DNA from: Conchocele bisecta
Taxonomy: Eukaryota; Mollusca; Bivalvia; Lucinida; Thyasiridae
Assembly: GCA_029237695.1 (NCBI GenBank)
Contig: CM055272.1
Coordinates: forward strand, 16,852,042 to 16,916,041
Direction of reading: 5' to 3'
DNA length: 64,000 nt
Shown piece by piece: positions 1 through 8,319 of the stretch (position 1 is its first letter; each line of letters opens with the position of its first letter). The notes below the pieces were generated by a model. It did no database searches. It had not been told where the DNA came from and worked only from the letters and a program-made list of their open reading frames with translations. The position numbers and the translations under genes are program-made.

Positions 1-96
1 GTGCTCCTGACCGAGTTGATGAAGCTGATGGCAAAGTATGAAGGTCCACAAGGTACCGATGTCTTGTCGCTTGGATGGAACATAATCTTCATACTG
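1..96 (+). CDS. Tetraspanin copy A, LEL exon (partial at window edge)
   Basis: The reading is VLLTELMKLMAKYEGPQG then TDVLSLGWNIIFIL, ended by a GTAAGG donor at 97. It is the amphipathic first part of a tetraspanin large extracellular loop, which in this family directly precedes the CCG motif; here CCG opens the next exon at 3489. The exon ends in phase 0. The window starts at the fourth codon of the exon as judged from the complete copy at 30059-30163. It differs from that copy at three bases, all changing an amino acid (V/A, E/K, I/L). TM1-TM3 of this copy lie before the window. Tetraspanins are four-pass membrane scaffolds that organise partner proteins. The family assignment rests on the full exon series, not on this exon alone. 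Confidence 0.85.
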
Positions 97-144
97 GTAA
101 GGTGTTCCGATACGAATCGAACTACTGTCTGTTTCACGAAACAT

Positions 145-384
145 GGGGGCCGTTTCACTAAACTTCGTACGACTAAAATGTTCGTAAGTGCACATTTAGA
201 ATCGTCAGGAAATGTCAATTGATGGATTTACATTTATTGAGCATAGGCTGCATATGCAGCCTATGCTCAATAAATGTGAATCCAATAATTGTTTACAAGA
301 AAACATTGTTAATGTGATATTTACAGACTATCATAATTTTGCACTTACGAACATTTTAGTCGTACGAAGTTTAGTGAAACGGGC
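145..384. mobile_element. Palindromic MITE, family 1 (GTTTCACTAAAC ends)
   Basis: The ends GGGGCCGTTTCACTAAAC and their complement bound a near-perfect palindrome centred on a CATATGCAGCCTATGC core near 250. The family recurs about a dozen times in this window, always about 235-250 bp. It is non-coding. The same insertion is at 30212-30452. Confidence 0.85.
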
Positions 385-399
385 ACATGCCTTCCTTTT

Positions 400-1130
400 T
401 ATTTCGTAAATATTTTAACACAGCAAACAAATGTCACACATCCATGCTGCCCTTAATATGACCTTCACATTTTGACCTTCACAACTTTGAACATTTTCCC
501 ACAAGAAGTTCGCCCGAGTTTCTCAATTCTGCCATAATTTCTATATTCCTTGAAGGATTACATACATATTTCAACACAGCATACTTGTGGACAAATGCCA
601 CACATCAATGCTGCCCTTAAAACGACATTGACCTTGATAACTTTGAACTTTTTCATACATAAAGAAGTTCGCCCGAGTTTCTGAATTCTACCTTAATTTA
701 TAAATTCCTTGAAGGATTGCATACATATTTCAACACGGCGTACTTGTGGACAAATGCCACACATAAATGCTGCCCTTAATATGACCTTGACCTTCACAAC
801 TGTGAACTTTTTCACATATTAAGAAGTTCGCTGGAGTTTCGAAATTCTGTCATCATTTCTATATCCCTTGATGGATTACTTAAATAGTTCAATACACCAC
901 ACATGTGGACAAATGCCTCACATCCATGCTGCCCGTTGTATTACTTTTGACTTTTACAACTTTCAACTTTCAACTTTAATTAATAAGTTTGCCGGCGTTA
1001 CTCAATTCAATCATTCATATCTTCTATATCCCTTGAAGGATTACTTTAATGTTTCAATACATCATACTTGTGCACAAATGTCACACACTCATGCTGCCCT
1101 TAATATGACCTTTACCATTTGACCTTCACA
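400..1130. repeat. Tandem array of about 170-bp units
   Basis: About four diverged units each carry TGTGGACAAATGCCACACAT, then TGCTGCCCTTAATATGACC, an AAGTTCGCC..GTTTC stretch and CCTTGAAGGATTAC. It is interspersed-repeat-like, has no long frame, and is shared with 30470-31070. Confidence 0.75.
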
Positions 1131-1209
1131 ACTGTACCTATGAATACATTTGTTTTGGTTAATTAACTTTGCCACAGTTTCTCCAATCTGCCGCCGTGGG
1201 AGGGCGTGG

Positions 1210-1211
1210 GT

Positions 1212-1243
<32 letters not shown>
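1210..1243. repeat. Poly-G tract
   Basis: About 34 G with no interruption; the counterpart at 31127-31161 is shorter and broken by T. Confidence 0.9.
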
Positions 1244-1245
<2 letters not shown>

Positions 1246-1488
1246 TTCGTGTGCCGATAGGCCGCCTTTTCTTCTTGTTTTTCGTTTTTCTACTGAGAGT
1301 AACGTCTGTGATGAATGATGCAGTTTCAAATAACACGTGCAAATAATTTGTAAAATGAATGCAAATACAACTGTTACGAAATCATCAAATTCACTCGATT
1401 TCATCATCATTAGACGTCATTTACAGAAAATATCACAGTTTCTGTAAATATATTTCGTAAAAAATCGCCCATTCTTAAGGAAAAAATC

Positions 1489-1640
1489 ATGAGCTGTTGC
1501 GTTTACTGTAGAACGAAACACATTTGGTCCGTTTAAAACGCGTGGAGTCTGAAGGACTCTTCGCAAACAACACCAATAACAACAACAACATCACATTTTA
1601 AACAGACCAAATGTTTTTCATACTACAGTAAACGCAACAT
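1489..1640. mobile_element. Hairpin element, family 2 (GCTGTTGCGTTTAC ends)
   Basis: Inverted arms GCTGTTGCGTTTACTGTAG and its complement flank a loop holding CAACAACAAC. The same family is at 3738-3866, 31357-31512 and 32553-32681. Confidence 0.7.
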
Positions 1641-1796
1641 ACACTTGTTTTATTAGCTATATTTACATTGCATGTTCTGATAGTTTCAAAAATGTAAATG
1701 GCCAAAAATATGGCGTTAACATTAATAATCATTATGCTTTACGTCATTGTGTCGCAATTCATGGAACAGCGACAACGACGATGAACGTCATGTAAT

Positions 1797-2876
1797 TTAC
1801 TGTCTGTTTCACGTTAACCTGCCCAATTTTTACACCTATTTAAACACCTTAAAACTCTTACGTTTTGGCATAAAATCATTTTTCAGCAAAATTTAGCAAT
1901 GAGCCATCTTTTTATTTTTTGAATTTCGGTCCTATAATGAATAATAGCCATAAATCAAGAATTGAATGCAGGGCTGCAATGTTAAAATGTCACGTGCGGT
2001 CAGATTTTCAACATTTTTCTGGCATCTACCTGCTTGCTGGATTTCATCATTAAAAAAAGACACTAACCTTGTATTTATGAGAGCAAATCTTGCCAGGTTG
2101 AAAAATAAAGGAATCAAGCCTCCATTTCTCGGTGTTCGTACAATAATTCAAAAAGAAAATGCCGAGAATTTGGTCAAAATACAACATGATGTCATCATCA
2201 TCTGCTACAGCTTTCGTATCTATTGACAACGCCAAGCTGAGGTTAGCACGCTGTTCCTACCACGCAAAATTAATTACACATATCCTCGCACATCGACACC
2301 GGTGTAAATCTACATTCTCTAATGGTATGACTTGGGAACACCATATATACGTCATTTCCGGCGGAAGTATACAGTCACTTCCTGTGAGCTAGTTTCTTTG
2401 CCGGACGAATTTCCGGCGGACAACTTGTTTACTAAATGCTGATTAGTTGGTGAAGGTCACGAGTTTAACCGAATCAAGTTCGTTAGCATTCACAATTTAC
2501 AATACAATAGTATCAGATCGACTTGGAACCTTATATATGAAGATTAAATGATTAATTGATATATTTTAATGCAAATTGTTTAAGTTATATGCCAGAAAAT
2601 GATGTTAATAAATAAATTTATTAAGAATTTGTGTTCAGTTCGCAATAATAGTTGGTGTTGTTGTTTTATTGTAAACAACTAAAATTCGGTGAAATGAATT
2701 TATAAGGCAAAAGCCCATCCATGACTGTTTATTCGAAATAACTTTGTTATTAGACGGATTTTCTTGAAATAAAAAGTAGGCATATTTCTAAAAAATAGTT
2801 TTACATTGTTTTATATAAAACAATAATCAGTTTGGAGTGTTTTCATAGCAATAAATATTGGGCAGCACTTCGTGGA
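1797..2876 (+). mobile_element. TIR element of about 1.08 kb (GTCTGTTTCACG ends), family 3
   Basis: It begins CTGTCTGTTTCACG..CTGCCCAATTTT and ends AAATATTGGGCAGC..GTGGAACAGACAAT. A closely matching copy lies inverted at 18580-19732. It has no transposase; the longest frames (60-86 codons) are shared in reverse by the other copy but carry no recognisable domain. It is absent at the matching place in copy B (near 31646). Confidence 0.75.
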
Positions 2877-3046
2877 ACAGACAATAATGACAAACACACT
2901 TTAAAGAATAATCAACAACGTCGCGCGACGTCACGTGGGCTCATGTAGAGTACTGGGATATAAACGCAATACGTTGAATGGGCGTTTGCATTATTAATGT
3001 ATGGACAGTGTAAATATTCTGTACAGAATCACACGGCGTGTCTCAC

Positions 3047-3452
3047 AAGGTGTATGATCACGTGGATACATCAACAACAATAACAAGTACTGAAACTTCC
3101 AGAAGCGCCTCCGATTCAAAGTACGTATTTTTATCTTTTATCTTTTATTTTGTCCTTATTGAGTAACTGATTTTGATGAAATATGGCGCATCAAACGCGT
3201 CTTGTTACGCTGCATTTTAGTGGTCTGTGTATTGTGGCCCAAACTTCTGGGGAATCGATTTCTTCGTATGTGCCGAACTCGCGGGACAACCAAATGCAGC
3301 TCATGAAGACGCGTTTTTTGCGCCATACTTCTTACAAATCCGTTGCATATATTAAGGACAATATCAAATTATACTTACTTTGAAGTGGGCGACCTTTCAA
3401 CACTTTCAGCTATTGTTGTTGTTGTTGTTGTAAACACGTGATCATGCACATT
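3047..3452. mobile_element. MITE family 4 (AAGGTGTATGATCACGTGG ends)
   Basis: Ends AAGGTGTATGATCACGTGG and ACACGTGATCATGCAC enclose CAACAA/GTTGTT trinucleotide tracts. The element stops 36 bp before the CCG exon acceptor. The same insertion in copy B is 31812-32267. Confidence 0.75.
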
Positions 3453-3488
3453 GGTCTCTTATGGTGCTCTCTATAAATCTAGTTCCAG

Positions 3489-3668
3489 TGTTGCGGCGTT
3501 ACAGCAACCACCGCCTCTAACAACGACTTCGAGCAGTCCGCGTGGTGGAAGGCGTCAAATCGTTATGACGTCATACCGCCCACCTGTTGTAATGGCGCCA
3601 CAAAGAACAACTACGAACTCTACACAAACGTTAATTGTACTCAGAAGTGGACCGAATACCACACAGCT
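3489..3668 (+). CDS. Tetraspanin copy A, CCG exon of the large extracellular loop
   Basis: The exon is 180 bp, phase 0 at both ends, bounded by TAGTTCCAG and GTAAGTAG. It opens with CCGV, the tetraspanin hallmark, and continues through NDFEQSAWWKASNRYDVIPP, then TCC near residue 33 and a lone Cys in NVNCTQKW near residue 50. With GC at the start of the next exon this gives the six-cysteine loop pattern (CCG, CC, C, GC). It contains potential N-glycosylation at NCT. Compared with the copy at 32304-32483 there are 20 base differences in 180, nearly all changing the residue, although the flanking intron differs less. A MITE ends 36 bp before the acceptor. Confidence 0.93.
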
Positions 3669-3737
3669 GTAAGTAGCCATCGGAGTTAAAGGGGCATATC
3701 AGGATTTTTCGAAAAAATAATATTAAGGAATAAAACT

Positions 3738-3866
3738 ATGGGCTGTTGCGTTTACAGGAGTGGTCAATACATTTGGTCTGTTTAAAGTGCGTGGAGTCCG
3801 AAGAGGACTCCACGCACTTTAAACAGACCAAATGTATTGTGCACCCCTGTAAACGCAACAGCCCAT
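3738..3866. mobile_element. Hairpin element, family 2, near-perfect palindrome
   Basis: Arms ATGGGCTGTTGCGTTTACAG and complement meet at GAGTCCGAAGAGGACTC. It sits in the intron just after the CCG exon and is shared with 32553-32681. Confidence 0.8.
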
Positions 3867-4016
3867 GGTTTTATTACTTATATTTACACTACATTTTCTG
3901 ATAGTTTCACAACTGTAAATAGCCAAATATGGCGGTAAAATTAACAATAATCTTGTCTTGAAAGGACTGCCGATATGGTCGTAGAACCCATCTGGGAGAC
4001 TGTCTGTACACTTGCT

Positions 4017-4289
4017 GAAGGTATATGATCACGTGGTACTAACAACAACAACAAGTACCGATTCAAAGTACGTATTCTTTTATAGTGTCCTTATTACGTA
4101 ACGGATTTTGATGAAATATGGCGCATCAAACGCGTCTTGTTAAGATGCATTTGGTGGTCTCTGTATTTTCGCCCAAAATTTTCGCCATATTTCATCAAAA
4201 TCCGTTGCATATTAAGGAAAATATCAAAGAATACTTAATTTGGAGTGGGCGACGCTGTTGTTGTTGTGACCACGTGATCATGCACCTTG
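4017..4289. mobile_element. MITE family 4, copy-A-only insertion, 5-bp target duplication
   Basis: Ends GAAGGTATATGATCACGTGG and CACGTGATCATGCACCTTG are flanked by TTGCT at 4012-4016 and 4290-4294. Copy B has the empty site CACTTGCTATTC near 32830. Confidence 0.88.
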
Positions 4290-4518
4290 TTGCTGTTCTT
4301 TCCCAAATGGCAATCGAACCATCCACATTGACTTCAGCCGGGGCTATCTTGTCGGTGACTGAATTGACCAGATAAGGGCGATGATCTTCTAGTGGGTGAG
4401 GGTACTTCTCTGCCTCCACATCAATGCGATTCCGATCATCTGCATTTATGACACATCGGTACTTCAACCCTCCTTTGTGATGTTATTGCGCATATTAAGC
4501 TGCTGTATCAGCAGTGTA

Positions 4519-4964
4519 CAGGCACGGATCCAGGATTTCGGGTTAGGGGAGGGGGGGGGGGGCGCGTAACTATTTTGCAATACTTGACTATATTATCGAA
4601 CGAGCTATGCTCGTTCGATAATATAGTCCAGTATTGCAAAATAGTCGACCGAGTGGAGCTCGGGATAGTGCTAAGGGGGTCCGGGGGCATTCCCCCCGGA
4701 TTTTTTTTGAAATCTACATCGCATTTCCTGCGTTCTGGCGCATTTTGGAGCACAAATATTGACACTGTCACAGTATGTTTAAACATGATTTTTGATTGAA
4801 AACGTTTAAATTTGGAAAAAATACGACAACGACCGACAAATGCATGGAATACATGGCACTTGGCATGGAACTTGCCTTGTAACTTGTAAAAAATCTTTAC
4901 CTCGGCGAATTTTAGTGGGGGCGCGCGCCGGGTCCGCCCCGCCCCCCCCTTGAATCCGCCCATG
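4519..4964. mobile_element. DNA transposon remnant, copy-A-only, 5-bp target duplication
   Basis: Ends CAGGCACGGATCCAGG and TTGAATCCGCCCATG are imperfect inverted repeats flanked by GTGTA (4514-4518, 4965-4969). Copy B has the empty site GCAGTGTATATG near 33050. A perfect-looking palindrome (about 4566-4647, centre AACGAGCTATGCTCGTT) lies inside. The end sequence is hAT-like, but hAT elements usually make 8-bp duplications. Confidence 0.82.
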
Positions 4965-5169
4965 GTGTATATGTAGTCCACGCCGTCCGACACATGTACA
5001 GTGATGGGGAAGGCGTCAGTCCACTCAGAAACAAGATAAGGCGTAACAAAAAAATTGTTTGTTTCCACTAACCCGACCGACCCTATTTTGTCCCGCCGAC
5101 CCTACACTTTTTTCGTCATATCGGTATTTTTTTGATAAAAACAGTATATTTTCACTAACCCATAGTGGG

Positions 5170-5383
5170 TTAACCCTTCCTACGCTGTTGACGGGAATTG
5201 CCGTCTGCTGTTTTTCATTTTTGCTTTAATTCTTAACAAAAGACTGGTTTTGACAGCACATGAGAATCGTCTCCACTGGAGACGATTCTCATGTGCTGTC
5301 AAAACCAAGTTTTTGTCGGGAAATATTGAAAATAAAACATTTTCAGCAGACGACAACATTTAATTCAGCGTAGTAAGGGTTAA
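5170..5383. mobile_element. Palindromic MITE family 5, TTAA-flanked
   Basis: It is bounded by TTAA on both sides, with ends CCCTTCCTACGCTG and CAGCGTAGTAAGGG. The arms meet at CGTCTCCACTGGAGACG. TTAA target sites point to a piggyBac-type transposase acting in trans. It is shared with 33258-33471. Confidence 0.85.
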
Positions 5384-5706
5384 CATATCCAGTACAAAAT
5401 GTGTGTCGTGAATGGAAAACAAAATGTGTGTTCCTACATTCCTATATCCTACAAGCCTTCCACGGAAAAATAAAACTGGCCAGACTTGTTTCAAATTTCC
5501 GAAGAATTGCAATCCAAATATTCATAATTGCGGCAGAAGTATGTAGAATAGAATTGTTATGGCAGAAGTACATATATACATACACACTTCATAATACAAA
5601 TTATATGTATTTATTGTTATAGATCGTCTTCTATGATACTGCTATACAAGTCTCGAAAACACATCAAACAAGTCGCTTCGTCTGCTATAAATGTGCAGTT
5701 TAGTTT

Positions 5707-5726
5707 AGTTTTGTGAAACGGCCCCC
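5707..5726. mobile_element. Remnant tip of a family 1 MITE
   Basis: AGTTTTGTGAAACGGCCCCC is the right end of family 1. Copy B holds the complete element at the same place (34043-34282), between ATGTGCAGTT and AGTTGCATG. Confidence 0.75.
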
Positions 5727-6478
5727 AGTTGCATGTTACTACAAGTATCAGAATAATATGATAGTGTATATACTATATACGAATGGGGCACATATCTGTT
5801 TCAATATTTGGACATCTACGTCAGGTGAAATAACAACAGAAATGCCAAATTTTAGCAATACAACACTTCTAGTAGGAACGACAACAACAACAGAACTTAT
5901 TTATGATGGTACCAAAGTGCCATATTTGTTATGAATTAGTACATTCCTATTTATTTGGTATAATGTCATACCTAGTTATAGTAGATATGTACAGATACAA
6001 TTTGGTAGTTAAATGTTAGTGCAATCAGGCGGCAGGGGGTGGACTCCGGCGTCCCTTCCCCTCCCCCTAAAATTTCACAAATAAGCAGGAAATTAGAGAC
6101 ATTGGTATTCCAAGAGTTTTGTGCAGGCAAATCATAAGCAAACGGATAGTATATTTGGCAATTTATTCTCAAAATTGACGATAGTATTGAAATGGCGGCC
6201 ATCTTGAAATTGTGCAAATTAGGTTCAACTTGCAGTTGATTGGAAAACATTCCTTAAATTATCAATTACTGCATACTTCACGTTTACATGTATTATTGCA
6301 TACGTATAACTTCTGCAATGCAATATATATATCGGAAATCGTGTATTTCTATAACATTTGGCGGCCATCTTAGGTTTATGCCATTTGTATTAAGCTTGCA
6401 GTTGATGGTAATTACTGCATCCATCATCTTTACATGTTCTGTTACATACACATCGTTTCTACAATACGATATATTATA

Positions 6479-6829
6479 GGAATTAATGGCGTTTTTGTGG
6501 AATTTATCGGGGTATAAACTTGGAAAAGTCGCGGGAATACTGGATGAAGGCCGGAAGGCCTCGTCCAGTATTCCCGCGACTTTTCCAAGTTTATATCCCC
6601 GATAAATTCCACAAAAAGGCCATTCATTCCTTATAATTCCAGCATTTGAAATAAATTCATCAAGAAAATGTGTTTATTTTCCGTTTTCTTAAGAATTATT
6701 TTAACTGCGCCTCACGGTTACGGAAAGTAGCTCGGCGTGGGAGTTTACTGGGATATAAATGTTGGACAGAGACTTGCTACGGGCCAATCAAATGTTAGCG
6801 AATTGTGTAAATATTTTTGTGCTGGAATT
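6479..6829. mobile_element. MITE family 6 (GAATGAATGGCC / GCTGGAATTA)
   Basis: A long hairpin with arms GGGAATACTGGA..GGCC about a CCGGAAGG centre is followed by a tail ending TTTTTGTGCTGGAATTA. Copy B has no element at the matching site near 35030, so this copy is insertion-specific. Confidence 0.78.
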
Positions 6830-7084
6830 ATATATCGGATATCATGTATTCCTATAACATTTGGCAGCCATCTTGGATTTATGCAATTACGGAAGTTGCC
6901 CAAAGTTGCCGGTTTGGCAACCAAGCTGAATTCGTTGTACGGCCCCATGAGAGTACAAATCAACAATAAAAGTTTATAGTAAACACAATTTCTAAGTTGT
7001 GTATTAAATGTATAGTAACGTCAAATGGACTAAAAGTGGTTTAATTGAAGATATATGACGATACTAGGACCGCTGTGTTGTTCC

Positions 7085-7190
7085 TATTTTCATCCATATA
7101 GGTACATACATATCGGATTTCCTATCTTGTTGCGTTTAACAAGAGAGAAAATCTGATACCTATGTACCGATATCGGTGAAAATTGAAACA
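7085..7190. repeat. Inverted repeat, shared with copy B
   Basis: Arms with TAGGTACATACATATCGG and matching complement flank CTTGTTGCGTTTAACAAG. The same hairpin is at 35098-35195. Confidence 0.6.
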
Positions 7191-7309
7191 ATCCAGCAGT
7201 CATAGTATCGTCATATATCTTCAATTAAACCACATTACACAGGGCCATGATGAAAACACATTTTTATTTTTTATATTATTAAAAATAAAAACATCCGCAC
7301 AAGCCAATG

Positions 7310-7660
7310 ATCTGTTGTAGAGATGGTAAAATGTGTACAATTAACCTGTTTATGGTACTCTATTTATCAGGTCATTGCCTGATACGATATTTTGTTATCA
7401 GTCAGTACGTATTTGGCCAATACAAAGCCAGTTACCTGATCAATAGAGAAATTCCCTTCTATTGTCTTTTGATAGCAAGTTTATCAGGCATGGCTAGGAA
7501 ACGTGTAGGAATTCCGAGGCTTGTCGAGGAATTCCTACCGTTCCGAACCCAGCCTGATAAACTTGATATCCATATACACTAGCATGGTATGCTATTGGTC
7601 TGATACGATATTTTGTTATCAGTCAGTCTACTACGTATTCGGCAAATACAAACTCGTTAC
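7310..7660. repeat. Imperfect inverted repeat region (CTGATACGATATTTTG)
   Basis: GCCTGATACGATATTTTGTT recurs at about 7378 and 7598, and two GAATTCCNNG hairpins (GGAATTCCGAGG) lie between. It is shared with about 35465-36275 in copy B, where a separate palindromic insertion splits it. Confidence 0.5.
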
Positions 7661-7746
7661 CTGATAAATACATTCAACAGCTAACCTGCAAATCCTGATC
7701 AGACTGGATGTGCTCACTCACTGGTCGATGCTTTATTTGAAACATA

Positions 7747-8096
7747 ATTCCAGCACAAAAATATTTACACAATTCCCTAGCATTTGATTGGCCCGTAGCA
7801 AGTCTCTGTCCAAAATTTATATCCCAGTAAACTCCCACGCCGAACTGCTTTCCGTAACTGTGAGGCGCAGTTAAAATAATTCTTAAGAAAACGGAAAATA
7901 AACACATTTTCTTGATGAATATATTTCAAATGCTGGAATTATAAGGAATGAATGGCATTTTTGATAAATTTATCTGGGATATAAACTTGGAAAAGTCGCG
8001 GGAATACTGGACGAGGCCTTCCGGCCTTCGTCCAGTATTCCCGCGACTTTTCCAAGTTTATACCCCGATAAATTCCACAAAAAGGCCATTCATTCC
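7747..8096. mobile_element. MITE family 6, inverted relative to 6479-6829, copy-A-only
   Basis: It runs AATTCCAGCAC...GGCCATTCATTCC. Copy B has the empty site TTTGAAACATATTTCCTG near 36330. The two copies in this intron face opposite ways about 0.9 kb apart. It ends 139 bp before the TM4 exon. Confidence 0.82.
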
Positions 8097-8235
8097 TATA
8101 TTATTTCCTGAATATGTTACTCACTAGTCTTTATTATTATTTTATTTTTGTGTTACAAATTAATCATGTCCTCTCATAAATCAATGATTCTACACGTATA
8201 AGCAGCATGTGACAATTTCCCTATTTCATTGCCAG

Positions 8236-8319
8236 GGTTGCTATGACGAATTTGACAGCTTTCTTACCGGTTTGGCAGAGGCCGCGATACCGATTATCGG
8301 CGTAACGATACTAGTTGAG
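8236..8319 (+). CDS. Tetraspanin copy A, TM4 exon
   Basis: The exon is 28 codons, phase 0, reading GCYDEFDSFLTGLAEAAI then PIIGVTILVE, between acceptor CATTGCCAG and donor GTGAGT. GC is the last conserved loop cysteine of tetraspanins; the AIPIIGVTILVE stretch is the outer part of TM4, completed by the exon at 14054. The last 41 bases plus the donor and 15 bases of intron are the founder unit of the minisatellite that follows at once. If the next donor in the array were used instead, the reading would stop after 16 codons at a TAG. All four base differences from the copy at 36473-36556 change the residue. Confidence 0.92.

Larger units (their letters stand above)
97..3488 (+). other. Intron of tetraspanin A between LEL exons
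   Basis: This 3.4-kb intron is mostly mobile and tandem DNA: a palindromic MITE (145-384), a tandem array of about 170-bp units (about 400-1130), a G run (1210-1243), a hairpin element (1489-1640), a 1.08-kb TIR element (1797-2876) and a CACGTG MITE (3047-3452). Only the last 36 bp before the acceptor and the first 48 bp after the donor look native. The copy B intron (30164-32303) lacks the 1797-2876 element. Confidence 0.75.
3958..5046 (-). pseudogene. Decayed minus-strand coding fragment, cut by two insertions
   Basis: Read on the minus strand and skipping two insertions (4519-4964 and 4017-4289), one frame runs through YLVSEWTDAFPITVHVSDG, meets two in-frame TAA codons, and continues through LKYRCVINADDR, KYPHPLEDHRPYL and VTDKIAPAEVNVDGSIAIWE. 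The stretch after the stops stays open for over 60 codons and matches 32765-33130 closely. I do not recognise the family. Stops and insertions show it is not a working gene here; its strand is opposite to the tetraspanin host gene. Confidence 0.5.

Noticed and set aside
2159..2392. 77-codon frame also present reversed at 19095-19406
   Set aside because: It lies inside a non-coding TIR element; conservation follows from the element copy, and no domain is recognised.
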